Assembly (NCBI RefSeq): GCF_017573465.1
Contig: NZ_JAGEPF010000014.1
Coordinates: 186,001 to 250,000, forward strand
From: Actinomadura violacea
GTDB taxonomy: Bacteria > Actinomycetota > Actinomycetes > Streptosporangiales > Streptosporangiaceae
Length of the DNA: 64,000 bases
Direction: 5' to 3'
The first letter of the stretch is position 1; each line of letters starts with the position of its first letter. Under the pieces are notes generated by a model, which worked only from the letters and a program-made list of their open reading frames with translations, ran no database searches and was not told the origin of the DNA. A program made the position numbers and the translations under genes. Positions 7,387 through 15,566 of the stretch are shown piece after piece.

Positions 7387-7692
7387 GTGAGCCCGGGTGG
7401 ACCCTACGACCATCCCCAGGACAGCGACGTTGCAAGCTGGGCGGAAAAGGGTGCGAGGCTCACGCCCGGACTCCGAGTTGTCCAGGACGGTGCCAGCCGC
7501 TGGCCCGAGATCGATGGGCACATCGTGAGACACCGCATCTTTCCAGCCCTGACGACCTTGCGGCAGGTGTCCGGCTACAGCATTCCCGAGGCGATCGAGA
7601 AGTTCGATGCTCGGTACAACTACCTCCGTGAGACCAGGCCAGACGGGTTCACCGTGGGTCCGGAGGAGTACGGCAGGCACTTCTACAGTTGA
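7387..7692 (+). CDS. Hypothetical protein
   Basis: A 101-residue soluble protein starting with GTG; AGGTGA, which overlaps the preceding stop, serves as ribosome binding site. It has a central helical part (HRIFPALTTLRQVSGYSIPEAIEKF) and a C-terminal GFTVGPEEYGRHFYS. No family is recognised. The close spacing to the small membrane protein upstream suggests a two-gene unit. Third-position GC is lower than in the core genes, consistent with accessory DNA. Confidence 0.6.
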   Translation: MSPGGPYDHPQDSDVASWAEKGARLTPGLRVVQDGASRWPEIDGHIVRHRIFPALTTLRQVSGYSIPEAIEKFDARYNYLRETRPDGFTVGPEEYGRHFYS

Positions 7693-7760
7693 CGACCAAC
7701 GCGGAAATATCGGTACGGGTGATCCGGCTACCGCTTTGCCACAGGTCAGAGAGTGTCGGC

Positions 7761-7791
7761 CAAGGGGCTGCGGTGCTCAGGCCGTTGCGCG
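7761..7791 (+). repeat. Short third remnant of the tRNA-flank repeat
   Basis: This 31-base stretch matches 5485-5515 of repeat copy 1 with about three substitutions (CAAGGGGC-x-GCGG-y-GCTCAGGCCG). It suggests the repeat family once extended further. Confidence 0.45.
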
Positions 7792-7872
7792 GCCAGGCAG
7801 ACGGTCCCGCCTGCACCCGGGTCCCGCCCTCTACCGTGCGGACGACCCCGCCGCGTGGCGGAGAGTAGACGC

Positions 7873-8394
7873 TCAGTCGGTAATGGGGCTAATCGAACTC
7901 GAACTAAGTCGCTTCGCAGCCCCTGGGCAGCCGCGACCGGAGGGCGCTTCGGCACGAATCTGTCTGTCATGGGGTGGGCGTCGTTCGCGCGGGAGATCCG
8001 CGCAGGGCAGGTTCGTTGCCCCCAGGGGATGCCAGTCCGCCAAGAGCCGCTCCAGCTCGGCCGCCGCCTCTCTTGCCGAATGCGTTACCAGGGTGGGGTG
8101 AACGTCATCGGCGTCGTCCCGGGGATGCCGCGGAAAGACCAGGTAGCCCTCGGCGCGGCTGCGTGCCACGAAGGCGGGCGACCACTCCGCATCGAACCTG
8201 AGTCCGGCGCACAGGTGAAAATGCGCATGGCTGGTGCCGGGTGCCCAACGACAGAGGGGCGTTTGCCGAACTGCCTGAACCAGGGCAGCAAGGTTCGGCG
8301 GGACCCACGTCTTTGTTTCGTCCACGTGGGCGGCGTCGTCCTCGGCGGCGTACACCTCCCAGGAATCCCACTCCTCCTTGATGACCGTGTCCAT
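7873..8394 (-). CDS. Hypothetical protein, possibly DUF6193-like
   Basis: 173 residues. The middle part (LAALVQAVRQTPLCRWAPGT then SHAHFHLCAGLRF, an EGYLVF strand, and a final helix SAREAAAELERLLADW) follows the order seen in small actinobacterial DUF6193-type proteins, where a P-x-L-x-x-L-x-P-x-TSH motif precedes a beta sheet. The resemblance is weak. After ADWHPLG the C-terminal 50 residues are rich in Arg and Pro and look like read-through beyond a lost stop. The start codon abuts the transposase remnant at 8402, so its native promoter may be gone. Confidence 0.5.
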   Translation of the reverse strand: MDTVIKEEWDSWEVYAAEDDAAHVDETKTWVPPNLAALVQAVRQTPLCRWAPGTSHAHFHLCAGLRFDAEWSPAFVARSRAEGYLVFPRHPRDDADDVHPTLVTHSAREAAAELERLLADWHPLGATNLPCADLPRERRPPHDRQIRAEAPSGRGCPGAAKRLSSSSISPITD

Positions 8395-8401
8395 GCGTCG
8401 A

Positions 8402-8892
8402 TTGTGTTCCGGCGCCCAGATCGCGGCAAATGGCGTCGGCTACGTGTTGGCGGTGTCCTGCTCGATGCGGGTGCCGGTCGGGTCGGCCCGGCTGCGCGAG
8501 GACGGCCTGGCAGGACTGCTCGGCCGGCGACGACGCGAAGGGGCCCATCTATCAGTGGTGTATCCGCACATGGACGAGCCGACGCCGCAGGCGGGCCGCG
8601 CTACCTGCTCATCCGGCGTAACACCGACACCGGCGAGCCGGGCATCTACCGGTGCTGGGCTCGGGCCCCCGACATCCCTCGCAGCACTTGCCCACGCGGT
8701 GCTTGCCGCCGCCGCGGCCGAGCGGCCCGACCTGCCCGAAGACACCGACCTCATCCCATTGACCCGCACCTGGCCGCCCTCGCCCCGCTCGCGAGGCTCT
8801 ACCCGGCAGGACACCACCACCACTGGCCGATCTGGCGACGACGCCATTAGCGCCGCGTCAAACGATGCCACTACCAGCGGCGATGGGTCCCG
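8402..8892 (+). pseudogene. IS701-like transposase remnant, multiply frameshifted
   Basis: Pieces of one DDE transposase appear in order but in different frames: NGVGYVLAVSCSMRVPVG (about 8420-8475), AWQDCSAGDDAKGPIYQW (about 8505-8560), GPRYLLIRRNTDTGEPGIYR then CWARAP (about 8593-8670), SLAALAHAVLAAAAAERPD then LIPLT (about 8674-8765), and RRRH followed by CHYQRR (about 8838-8875). These match the C-terminal half of IS701-family transposases (the YVLAVS, SAGDGAKG, RWLLxRR, LAMLAHAFL, LIPLT and WRRRHQ blocks). The N-terminal half and the block holding the catalytic Glu are missing. No terminal inverted repeats are seen. Confidence 0.75.
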
Positions 8893-8912
8893 ATAGGTCG
8901 TGGGTCCGAGCG

Positions 8913-9329
8913 CTATTGCCCCACAACGAACACCGGCTCGACGTTCAGCTCACTGATCCGCCAGCCGTCGGGCGTCCGGACGGCCTTGATGCGCGACAGG
9001 CCGTACCCCCGGGAGGCCGGGACGAGACTGTCGGCGTGGCCGGACAGGGCGGTGATGTAGGCGCGGATCGTCGCGGTGTCGCCATCGACCTCGGTCAGCA
9101 CGTTGCTGAACCGGTGGAGCAGGCGGGCGTAGTCCTTGTTGCCGGCCTCGATCTGTGCGATCAGGACGTCGCGGCTGGACCCGGTCCCGTTGCGGGTCGT
9201 GCCGGAGGCGTCCTGAGTCAGAACAGCGGTCAGGTCGTTGAAGCGGTGCTCGTCCAGGGCCCGTCCCAAACGCAGCAGCAGGTCGTGCAGCTCGGCCCGG
9301 TCGGCCAGGGTCGGCAGGTCGTAGTTCAT
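8913..9329 (-). CDS. NTF2-like / SnoaL-like domain protein
   Basis: 138 residues with the usual SnoaL-like layout: N-terminal helices (LADRAELHDLLLRLGRALDE), FNDLTAVLTQDASGTT, a helix (DVLIAQIEAG) and a C-terminal sheet (ATIRAYITAL, then GWRISELNVEPVFVVGQ). The fold occurs in small-molecule cyclases, isomerases and binding proteins, and no catalytic assignment is possible. The ATG at 9329 has AAAGGA upstream. It is divergent from the LuxR-type regulator at 9509, which probably controls it (inference). Confidence 0.8.
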   Translation of the reverse strand: MNYDLPTLADRAELHDLLLRLGRALDEHRFNDLTAVLTQDASGTTRNGTGSSRDVLIAQIEAGNKDYARLLHRFSNVLTEVDGDTATIRAYITALSGHADSLVPASRGYGLSRIKAVRTPDGWRISELNVEPVFVVGQ

Positions 9330-9408
9330 GAGGTGTCCTTTCGAGGTTGGTGGATGAAAGGAACCATGGAGGGCGCAGCGGGGGGCGCGCATCACTCCTG
9401 CCGCGTTC

Positions 9409-9424
9409 TTGCGCAAAGTCGCAA
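9409..9424. promoter_or_regulatory. Dyad in the SnoaL-like / LuxR intergenic region
   Basis: TTGCG-N6-CGCAA is a perfect inverted repeat placed between the two divergent genes and is a candidate site for the LuxR-type protein. Confidence 0.4.
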
Positions 9425-9508
9425 CGGCGCCCGCCCTGCGTTGCCGCCGCTCGGTTTTCTGGGGCAGGATGCGGATTCACCGGGTGGGACACCAGGGGGT
9501 GGCCGGCG

Positions 9509-10192
9509 ATGTCTGAGGTGGCGTGGCTGAAGTCGCTGCGGGCCGGACGCGGTGTGTACCCGCTGTTCGGGGCCGATGCCGTGGTGGCCCGGTTCGCCGA
9601 GATCGTCTCCGTCGACCGCAGCGAGCGGCTGGTCATGATTCCCGCGTCGTCCCAGCGCCCGCTGCTGGGGACGCTGCCGATGCCGCCGGATGTGCGTACG
9701 CGCTGGCTGGGGGCGGCCCCGTCGGACCATGACGTGCGCCTGATCGCCACCGGCGCCGAACATCGGATCCTGCCGGCACTGCCGGCCAAGATGGTCATCA
9801 TCGACCGGACGGTCGTCATGACGCCCATCGACCCGGAGGATCCGCTGAAAGGGGTCTGGCAGATCACCGCCAAGCCGCTGGTGCGCGCCCTGGTCGAGAT
9901 GTACCAGCGACTGTGGGGGCAGGCGGCCGAGCCGGTGCGGTGGCCGGCGGGGCTGTCGGCCAGGGAGCGCGCGGTGGTGACGCTGCTCGCCGAGGGCTGC
10001 ACCGACCAGAAAGTCGCCGAACATCTGGGCCTGAGCCGGCGCACCATCACCTACACGGTCGCGGACCTGATGGAGAAGTACGGGGCGCGCAGCCGGTTCC
10101 ATCTGGCACTGCTGCTGTCCGGTGCCGACGCCGGGATTCGTTCGACACGACCGGGGACTACGCCGGGCCACGCGACAACCGCAGGATCGTGA
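9509..10192 (+). CDS. LuxR-type HTH transcriptional regulator
   Basis: 227 residues. The N-terminal part contains a PLD/TrmB-like segment (GAEHRILPALPAKMVIIDRT, VVMTPID) that occurs in a class of streptomycete regulators. The C-terminal LuxR HTH spans about residues 150-205 (LSARERAVVTLLAEGCTDQK, VAEHLGLSRRTITYTVADLM). The family binds DNA as a dimer and no phosphoreceiver is present. The ATG at 9509 follows AGGGGGT by nine bases; a frame extension upstream to 9347 is not supported. It is divergent from the SnoaL-like gene. Confidence 0.85.
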   Translation: MSEVAWLKSLRAGRGVYPLFGADAVVARFAEIVSVDRSERLVMIPASSQRPLLGTLPMPPDVRTRWLGAAPSDHDVRLIATGAEHRILPALPAKMVIIDRTVVMTPIDPEDPLKGVWQITAKPLVRALVEMYQRLWGQAAEPVRWPAGLSARERAVVTLLAEGCTDQKVAEHLGLSRRTITYTVADLMEKYGARSRFHLALLLSGADAGIRSTRPGTTPGHATTAGS

Positions 10193-10214
10193 GTCGACGT
10201 CACGATCACCGTGA

Positions 10215-10331
10215 TCAGCAGTGCCGCTTCGTCTCTTCAGCGCTCCAGGCACACCAGTTCTGCGAGTTGACGGTGGGATCGCAGATCCGTCGGATCAGCC
10301 TCGCAGGTTCTGGTCGTTTGCTGTCCTCCAT
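10215..10331 (-). CDS. 38-residue Cys/Trp-rich small ORF
   Basis: A short frame with an excellent ribosome binding site (AAGGAG, six bases before ATG 10331). The peptide begins MEDSKRPEPARLIRRICDPT and ends in WCAWSAEETKRHC: a charged leader-like half, then a half with three Cys and two Trp, the last residue being Cys. It is convergent with the LuxR-type gene, stopping 22 bases past that stop codon. No modification enzyme is adjacent. It could be a small regulatory or secreted peptide, a peptide natural-product precursor, or chance. Confidence 0.45.
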   Translation of the reverse strand: MEDSKRPEPARLIRRICDPTVNSQNWCAWSAEETKRHC

Positions 10332-10632
10332 GGCTTCTCCTTCCAACCGGCAACGCATTTTGCCTAGGCGCGGAGCAGGGCGGTCGCGCTGTGGCTGCCG
10401 TACTCAGCGACTTGCGCGGGAGGGGCACCGCTCAACCACGGGGTCACGGCGGCGTGTTGGAGTGCATGGGGCGCTGTGCCTTCGATCGTCCGGCGGGAGA
10501 GGGGCGGGATTCTCGCGCTTGAGGTCCCCCGTGGGAGGGAGAGCGATCAATCGCTCAGGGGAGCCGTGGCCATGCGTCGGTCGACAGGCTTGGAGGGCAA
10601 GCGACACCATGTCCTCGATCGGAGTGAGCGCG
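10332..10632. other. Intergenic interval upstream of a secreted-protein gene
   Basis: No gene is supported here. It must hold the promoter of the minus-strand small ORF and that of the secreted protein at 10633. GATCAATCGCTC near 10548-10560 is a weak dyad; nothing else stands out. Confidence 0.4.
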
Positions 10633-11232
10633 ATGATCAACGGCACGCGCCGTGCGTCTCTGCTGGGGTTGACGGCCATGCTCGGCCTCGCCACGACCCT
10701 CACGGTTGGGATCACCACGGCGTCCGGGGCGGAGTCCAAGGCCGGGCCCGCTGGCAATACCGTCGCCAAGACCTCCCATCTCAGGGGCTGGGCCAGGATG
10801 TATTTCCCGGCACCCGACAACGACATCCAGGTCACCGTCGATGCTCACGCCACGTTCGATCCCCGTGGTGCCTGGCGGCCTACGAGGTCGTGGGGAACGT
10901 TCCGGATCTCGCACCGGCTCAAATTGCCTGACGGAACATGGTTCACCAACTGGGGCGATCTGAAGGTCGACTGCTTGACTACCGGCGGGCCTACGGCGAC
11001 CGTCACCGGCACGCTGACGCGGGTCACGCCCGGCGGCCCCTGGGAGGAGATGCTGAAGGAGCACGCACGCATGGGCATCAGCTTCTACATCGCCCAGCGG
11101 GGCGCCGGTCCCAGTCGGATCGGGCTCAGCGGAGGCCCGCAACCCGGCGAGGGTCAACTGAGCACGTGCATGGCCCCCGCAGCCGACGCACCGTTGATCG
11201 CAGGCGGCTACACGCTCATCGATAAGCGATGA
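10633..11232 (+). CDS. Secreted protein, unrecognised
   Basis: 199 residues with a clear Sec signal peptide: MINGTRRASLLGLTAMLGLA, then TTLTVGITTASGAES, with cleavage likely after the A-S-G-A segment near residue 32. The mature part is beta-rich (WARMYFPAPDNDIQVTVDAH, SWGTFRISHRL, ATVTGTLTRV) with only two cysteines (DCLTTGG and STCMAPAA), which may pair. The ATG at 10633 has GGAGTGAG six bases upstream; an ATG at 10609 is in frame. No family is recognised. Confidence 0.75.
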   Translation: MINGTRRASLLGLTAMLGLATTLTVGITTASGAESKAGPAGNTVAKTSHLRGWARMYFPAPDNDIQVTVDAHATFDPRGAWRPTRSWGTFRISHRLKLPDGTWFTNWGDLKVDCLTTGGPTATVTGTLTRVTPGGPWEEMLKEHARMGISFYIAQRGAGPSRIGLSGGPQPGEGQLSTCMAPAADAPLIAGGYTLIDKR

Positions 11233-11441
11233 CGCGCTGCACTGGTCCCGTCAGTCAATCTGGCTGGTCGCGTGATGAGCGGCCCCAGCCCGCGTGACGG
11301 ACGATGACCTCGTCGGCTGTCGAGTCCGGCTTGGAGTTGTGAGCCCAGCGAGGTCGCGGTGCTTGGCCTCTAACGGGTCGCTACAGGGCAGCAGGGATGT
11401 ACCTGCCCGTTGATAGCAGACAGTGATTACCTGCTGACACT

Positions 11442-11870
11442 ATGAACTCGTTGTGTCCAAACGCGACTGAAGGGATGCGAGCGTTGAGCGATACCCCAGG
11501 AGGCAACGCGGTTCGCACCGGTAGCCCGGACTCGGCCGTGGACAGGGCCGCCGACTTTTACGGGGCCTACATCGACGCGGTCTCTGACGGCACGGACGAC
11601 CTGGGCGAAGAATTGCGCGCCCACTACCTCACCGAAGATCTCCGGCAGAGGCTCGCCGCTTGGGAAGAGGTCAACCATGCCGACGGTGTCCTGAGAGCCC
11701 AGGACGTCCCCATCGCCTGGGAGGTGCGCTACCACGACTCGGGTGCGGGCCACCTGTTCACCACCATCACCCTGACCTGGGGCAGTGGTCCCGATGCCGG
11801 CCACACCCGTCTGGCGGTGCAGAGCGACCTCAGCACCAAGCTGATCTCCGACATCGAGGATGGGGCGTAG
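11442..11870 (+). CDS. Hypothetical protein
   Basis: Up to 142 residues, with an alpha plus beta pattern: AVDRAADFYGAYIDAV helix, YLTEDLRQRLAAW helix, VPIAWEVRYHD strand, LFTTITLTW strand and a final LAVQSDLSTKLISDIED. The order is reminiscent of NTF2-like folds. The start is uncertain: ATG 11442 has no ribosome binding site, whereas an in-frame TTG at 11484 has GAAGGGA eight bases upstream and may be the real start. No signal peptide is visible. Confidence 0.6.
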   Translation: MNSLCPNATEGMRALSDTPGGNAVRTGSPDSAVDRAADFYGAYIDAVSDGTDDLGEELRAHYLTEDLRQRLAAWEEVNHADGVLRAQDVPIAWEVRYHDSGAGHLFTTITLTWGSGPDAGHTRLAVQSDLSTKLISDIEDGA

Positions 11871-11926
11871 GGAACAAATTGTGGGAGTGCGCTCCGAACA
11901 CGACAATCACCTGTGTGTTCGTCAAT

Positions 11927-12205
11927 GTGCATCGGCCGTCGAGAGGCGAGCCTTACGCATGTCCGTGTTGCGGGTACCTGACGCTTGAGCGGCGCGGCTA
12001 TTTCGAGATCTGCCCCGTGTGCTTCTGGGAAGACGATGGTCAGGACGACCACGACGCCGACGAGAGCCGCGGCGGTCCTAACCGTGGGCTCAGCCTCGCT
12101 GAGGCCAGGCGAAACTTCGCCGCCTACGGAGCGAGCGACCGCCAAAGGCTCCGCCACGTCCGCGCTCCCCGCCCGTCCGAGCACCCCTCGCGTCGCCAGG
12201 GCTAG
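11927..12205 (+). CDS. CPCC-type cysteine-rich protein
   Basis: About 92 residues containing the CPCC domain: YACPCCGYLTLERRGYFEIC, then PVCFWEDDGQDDHDAD, GGPNRG and SLAEARRNFAAYGA. The four cysteines in CPCC and CxxC form a probable zinc knuckle. The family is small and its role is unknown. GTG 11927 is used; GTG 11915 is also in frame, and neither has a good ribosome binding site. The C-terminal 20 residues are Arg/Pro-rich. Confidence 0.8.
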   Translation: MHRPSRGEPYACPCCGYLTLERRGYFEICPVCFWEDDGQDDHDADESRGGPNRGLSLAEARRNFAAYGASDRQRLRHVRAPRPSEHPSRRQG

Positions 12206-12409
12206 AGGGCTCCAGGTGATCTCGTAGCTGGTTGATCAACATCCGGAGAAAGCGCGGAATGCTTTCGACCTCGACATCGATGATGAGGGACGTTCGGAAA
12301 GGAAGGAGGTTGCTGGCTCTTCCTTGGCAGGTGTGAAACGGGGTCGGGCGGTTGGCGTCGCTACCAGGGTGGTCTGCTGGAATCCGACCATTTTGAGCTC
12401 GGGGATTGG

Positions 12410-13495
12410 TCAGTGGATTCGGCGGCCGGCGGCGAAGGTTGCGGCGGGGTGTTGGAGGACGTCGGGGTCGTCGCGGGGGTCGTGGTGGTAGGTGACCAGG
12501 TTCGCGAGTTGGCCCGGGGCGAAGTCGTTCGTGTGGTTAGTGAGCAGGTATCGGCGTGCGTTGGTGCTGGCGGCGGCGAGCGCGTCTTGTGGGGTGAGGC
12601 CCAGTTCGGTCAGCAGGCGAACCTCACGGGGCAGGTTGCCTACGACGTCGGTGCCGGCCAGGACCGTGACTCGATGGCGGACGGCCTCGGCCAGCAGGTG
12701 GGTGAGGCGTTCGCGGCGTTCGGCGCGGCGTCGCCGGCGTCCTGGGTCGTCGACGGGAGCGGGGGCCAGGGTCGCGCAGAGGGTGGGTGTCCAGGCGCCG
12801 CCTCGGCCGCCCAGGATGTGCAGATCGTCGCTGGTGAGGACGTCGCCGTGCTCGATGGAGTCGACGCCGGCCGCGACGAGTTCGCCGGCCCAGGCCGTGG
12901 TCGTGTGCGCGGCGACGCGAGCGCCTGCGGCGTGTGCGGCTTGCACAAGCCGCTGGACGGTTTCGATCGGATAGGTGGGCGTCGCCTGGTCTGGGCGCGT
13001 CACGCCCTGGTCGATGGCGGGGAAGTCGCCGATCAGTTTCACCCAACGTGCTCCTGCGGCGATCTGGGAGCGGGCGGCTTGGACGACGTCGTCGGCGGTC
13101 ACGGCCTCGAACAAGGTGGGGAAGTAGCCGCCGGGTGGGGCCAGGAATCGTCCAGCCGCCAGTAGGCCCGCACCGTTCCGCGCGGTGGGCAACTGCAGGG
13201 TGAGCGCGTCGGGACTTCCCATATCGCGTACCAGCGTGATTCCTGCCTGCTGGACGGTCTGCAGATTTCGTTGGGTTTGAGGCAGGTCGAGCGGGCGCGA
13301 TCCGGCGGGGGCTTTGTCGTCTACGGCGATGCTCAGGTGGCAGTGCGCGTCTACCAGCCCGGCAAGCGCGTAACGGCCGGGCAGTCGTTCGGCGGCTGCG
13401 GACGGGGCGTCGGTCCACCGCCCGTTCTGGTCGATGCCGCCGTCGAGGGGGCGGCCGTCGGGTAGGCCGATCGCTGTCACTCGCCATTGCTCCAT
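12410..13495 (-). CDS. Amidohydrolase-family protein
   Basis: 361 residues with the metal-dependent hydrolase layout: LAGLVDAHCHLSIAVDD (HxH, about residue 50), WVKLIGD (the metal-bridging Lys region), GARVAAHTTT and DSIEHGD (His ligands) and LAGTDVVG (Asp). This resembles imidazolonepropionase and prolidase-like amidohydrolases; the substrate is unknown. The ATG at 13495 is preferred to one at 13504. It is convergent with the CPCC gene across a 200-base gap that contains no clear feature. Confidence 0.85.
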   Translation of the reverse strand: MEQWRVTAIGLPDGRPLDGGIDQNGRWTDAPSAAAERLPGRYALAGLVDAHCHLSIAVDDKAPAGSRPLDLPQTQRNLQTVQQAGITLVRDMGSPDALTLQLPTARNGAGLLAAGRFLAPPGGYFPTLFEAVTADDVVQAARSQIAAGARWVKLIGDFPAIDQGVTRPDQATPTYPIETVQRLVQAAHAAGARVAAHTTTAWAGELVAAGVDSIEHGDVLTSDDLHILGGRGGAWTPTLCATLAPAPVDDPGRRRRRAERRERLTHLLAEAVRHRVTVLAGTDVVGNLPREVRLLTELGLTPQDALAAASTNARRYLLTNHTNDFAPGQLANLVTYHHDPRDDPDVLQHPAATFAAGRRIH

Positions 13496-13682
13496 GGGCG
13501 CCAAAGTAGCCGGAGTGTGGTTCTCAAAGTGGGGCGAACGGCATGTAGGTGTTCGGTGAAATTTCGTTGGATTGGTTCAAATGGGTAATTATGTGGCGTT
13601 GGGAGGATGGCGAGACGTGTACTGGACGTGTACCGCCGGCGTTTAAGTTCCTCATGTTCGACCGAACCAAAAGGAGGCAACA

Positions 13683-14126
13683 GTGAGGACAGTCGGAATC
13701 GCGGCCGCAATGACGGGGTTCGCTCTCGCCAGTGGCGTGCTGACGTTGAACGCCGTGTCGGCGTCGGCGAGCGCGCCCGCTGCTCCGGCGGCGCACTGCA
13801 AGGCGCACTGGAAGAGGACGGGAACGCTGATGACCGACAAGTACTCCAAGTGGTACACCACGCGGCCGGACATCGCGGGAGGCGGCCGCAACATCCAGTT
13901 CCATGTGCTGAGCGGGTACACCGCGAGATACCAGCACGCGAACTGCCACTGGGGTCCGGCGCACAACTTCCCGACGGCCTCGAAGTACCGCCTGTCGGGC
14001 GCGCACATCGGGGGCCACACCAAGTGGTACAACATCACGAGCGGGCCGAGGCGAAACTACAAGTACGTGGGCAAGTGCGCCGGATGGGACGAGGTGGCCG
14101 GCTGGTGGCGCGCCTGGAAGTGCTGA
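13683..14126 (+). CDS. Small secreted Trp/Tyr-rich protein, unrecognised
   Basis: 147 residues. GTG start with AAAGGAGG six bases upstream. Signal peptide MRTVGIAAAMTGFALASGVL, then TLNAVSASASA, with cleavage probably before APAAPAAHC. The mature part has four cysteines (AHCKAHW, ANCHWG, GKCAGW and the C-terminal WKC) and many Trp/Tyr (SKWYTTRPD, TKWYNITSG, GWWRAWKC). Four Cys suggests two disulfides in a compact extracellular fold. A terminator follows directly. No family is recognised. Confidence 0.8.
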   Translation: MRTVGIAAAMTGFALASGVLTLNAVSASASAPAAPAAHCKAHWKRTGTLMTDKYSKWYTTRPDIAGGGRNIQFHVLSGYTARYQHANCHWGPAHNFPTASKYRLSGAHIGGHTKWYNITSGPRRNYKYVGKCAGWDEVAGWWRAWKC

Positions 14127-14144
14127 GGCGGCGTCCCCCCGCGC

Positions 14145-14173
14145 GAACGGCCCCTCTTGGCGAGGGGCCGTTC
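14145..14173 (+). terminator. Rho-independent terminator
   Basis: GAACGGCCCCTC (14145-14156) and GAGGGGCCGTTC (14162-14173) form a perfect 12-bp stem with a 5-base loop, 19 bases after the secreted-protein stop. It has the same AACGGCC word as the tRNA-Tyr terminator. Confidence 0.85.
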
Positions 14174-14258
14174 GTCATCGTCGGGTAGTTGCTGTTGCTC
14201 TGCGGCCGGGTATGCCTTTCGGTGTCGTCAGGTGGAATTCTGAAGCACGGGAAGTGCT

Positions 14259-15566
14259 ATGCGAGTCGTCATCGCAGGTGCCGGGATCGGTGGTTTGGCG
14301 GCGGCATTGAGGCTGCACGATAAAGGGATCGACTGCCGGATATACGAGCAGAGCGGGCAGATCCGCGAGCTGGGCGTCGGGCTCAACCTGCTGCCGAACG
14401 CGGTGAAGCAGCTGGCCGAGGTGGGGCTCCTCGAACGGCTTGAGGACGTGGGGAGCCTGCCCGATGAGCTGATCTACGCCCATCGGCTGGGCCAGGAGAT
14501 CATGCGCAAGCCCTGCGGGCGGAACGCCGGGCTTGCCTATCCGCAGGTCAGCATTCATCGGGGGCGCCTCCAAAGCGAGTTGCTCCGGGCGGTGCGCGAG
14601 CGGCTCGGCCCCGGCGCGGTCAGGACCGGGCGCCGGCTGGTCGGGTTCGAGCAGGACGAGAACGGCGTACGTGCGCATTTCAGGAGCGGTGAGGGCACGG
14701 CATCGGCGACCGGTGACGTGCTGGTGGCGGCCGACGGAATCCATTCGACGGTCCGGTCCGTCCTCTTTCCCGATGAGGGGCCGCCGATCTGGAACGGCGT
14801 GATGATGTGGCGGGGCGCCGCGGAATGGCCGGAGTCGGGCATCGGACGGTCCATGCTCATCGCCGGTGGTACCGACGCCAAGCTGGTCGTCTACCCGATA
14901 GCCCCGGGGCGGCGGGCGGGCACCAGGCTCATCAACTGGGTGATCTGCCGGCGGACCGGCCGTCCCGGAGACCCGGCACCGCAGCGCCAGGAGTGGTCAC
15001 GCCGTGCCGCGACGGCTGGGCTCGGTGACCAGACCTCCCGTTTCCGCACCTCGTTCCTCGATCACGCGGCCCTCGTCAAGGCCGTCCCCGAGTGCTTCGA
15101 GTTCCCGATGTGCGACCGCGATCCGCTCCCCGGCTGGACGCGGGGACGCGTGACCCTGCTCGGCGACGCGGCCCACCCGATGTATCCGATGGGCTCCAAC
15201 GGCGCAGGTCAGGCGATCACGGACGCGGCCTGCCTCGCGGACCACCTGGCCGCCCGTCCCGGCGAGCCCGCCGAAGCCCTGCGCGCCTACCAGGACGAGC
15301 GCCTGCCCGTCACCGGCGAGCTCGTCCTCCGCAACCGGGCCGGCGGCCCCGAGAACGTGATCGACGAGGTCGAACGCCGGGCGCCCGACGGCTTCACCCG
15401 CTTGGCGGACGTCATGGACCCGGCGGAACTCGAGGCCGTCGTCACCGGATACGCCCGGCTCACCGGCTCCGCCAGGGACCAGGTGAACCGCTCCGGCCGG
15501 TCCGATGAGTTCCGGGGGCGGGGGCGGTCTAACGGGGATCGGCGCATGGAAGGAGGACCGGCATGA
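14259..15566 (+). CDS. FAD-dependent monooxygenase
   Basis: 435 residues, group A flavoprotein hydroxylase. Motifs in order: N-terminal Rossmann VVIAGAGIGGLAAALRLHDK, the DG motif VLVAADGIHSTVR (about residue 160), and the GD motif RVTLLGDAAHPMYPMGSNGA (about 300). This type hydroxylates small aromatic substrates with NAD(P)H and O2; the substrate here is not known. The stop overlaps the start of the BNR-repeat gene by four bases. The C-terminal RGRGRSNGDRR tail is low complexity. Confidence 0.88.
   Translation: MRVVIAGAGIGGLAAALRLHDKGIDCRIYEQSGQIRELGVGLNLLPNAVKQLAEVGLLERLEDVGSLPDELIYAHRLGQEIMRKPCGRNAGLAYPQVSIHRGRLQSELLRAVRERLGPGAVRTGRRLVGFEQDENGVRAHFRSGEGTASATGDVLVAADGIHSTVRSVLFPDEGPPIWNGVMMWRGAAEWPESGIGRSMLIAGGTDAKLVVYPIAPGRRAGTRLINWVICRRTGRPGDPAPQRQEWSRRAATAGLGDQTSRFRTSFLDHAALVKAVPECFEFPMCDRDPLPGWTRGRVTLLGDAAHPMYPMGSNGAGQAITDAACLADHLAARPGEPAEALRAYQDERLPVTGELVLRNRAGGPENVIDEVERRAPDGFTRLADVMDPAELEAVVTGYARLTGSARDQVNRSGRSDEFRGRGRSNGDRRMEGGPA

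Noticed and set aside
7873..8394. Treating the whole 173-residue frame as an intact DUF6193 protein
   Set aside because: The last 50 residues look like read-through after a lost stop and the family match is weak, so it is reported only as a hypothetical protein.
8440..8871. Minus-strand ORF opposite the transposase remnant
   Set aside because: The conserved blocks of an IS701-type transposase are on the plus strand; the minus frame is low-complexity Ser/Arg/Pro sequence.
12410..13165. Plus-strand open frames opposite the amidohydrolase
   Set aside because: The minus strand carries the HxH and GTD metal motifs, and the plus frames are glycine/valine-rich shadows.
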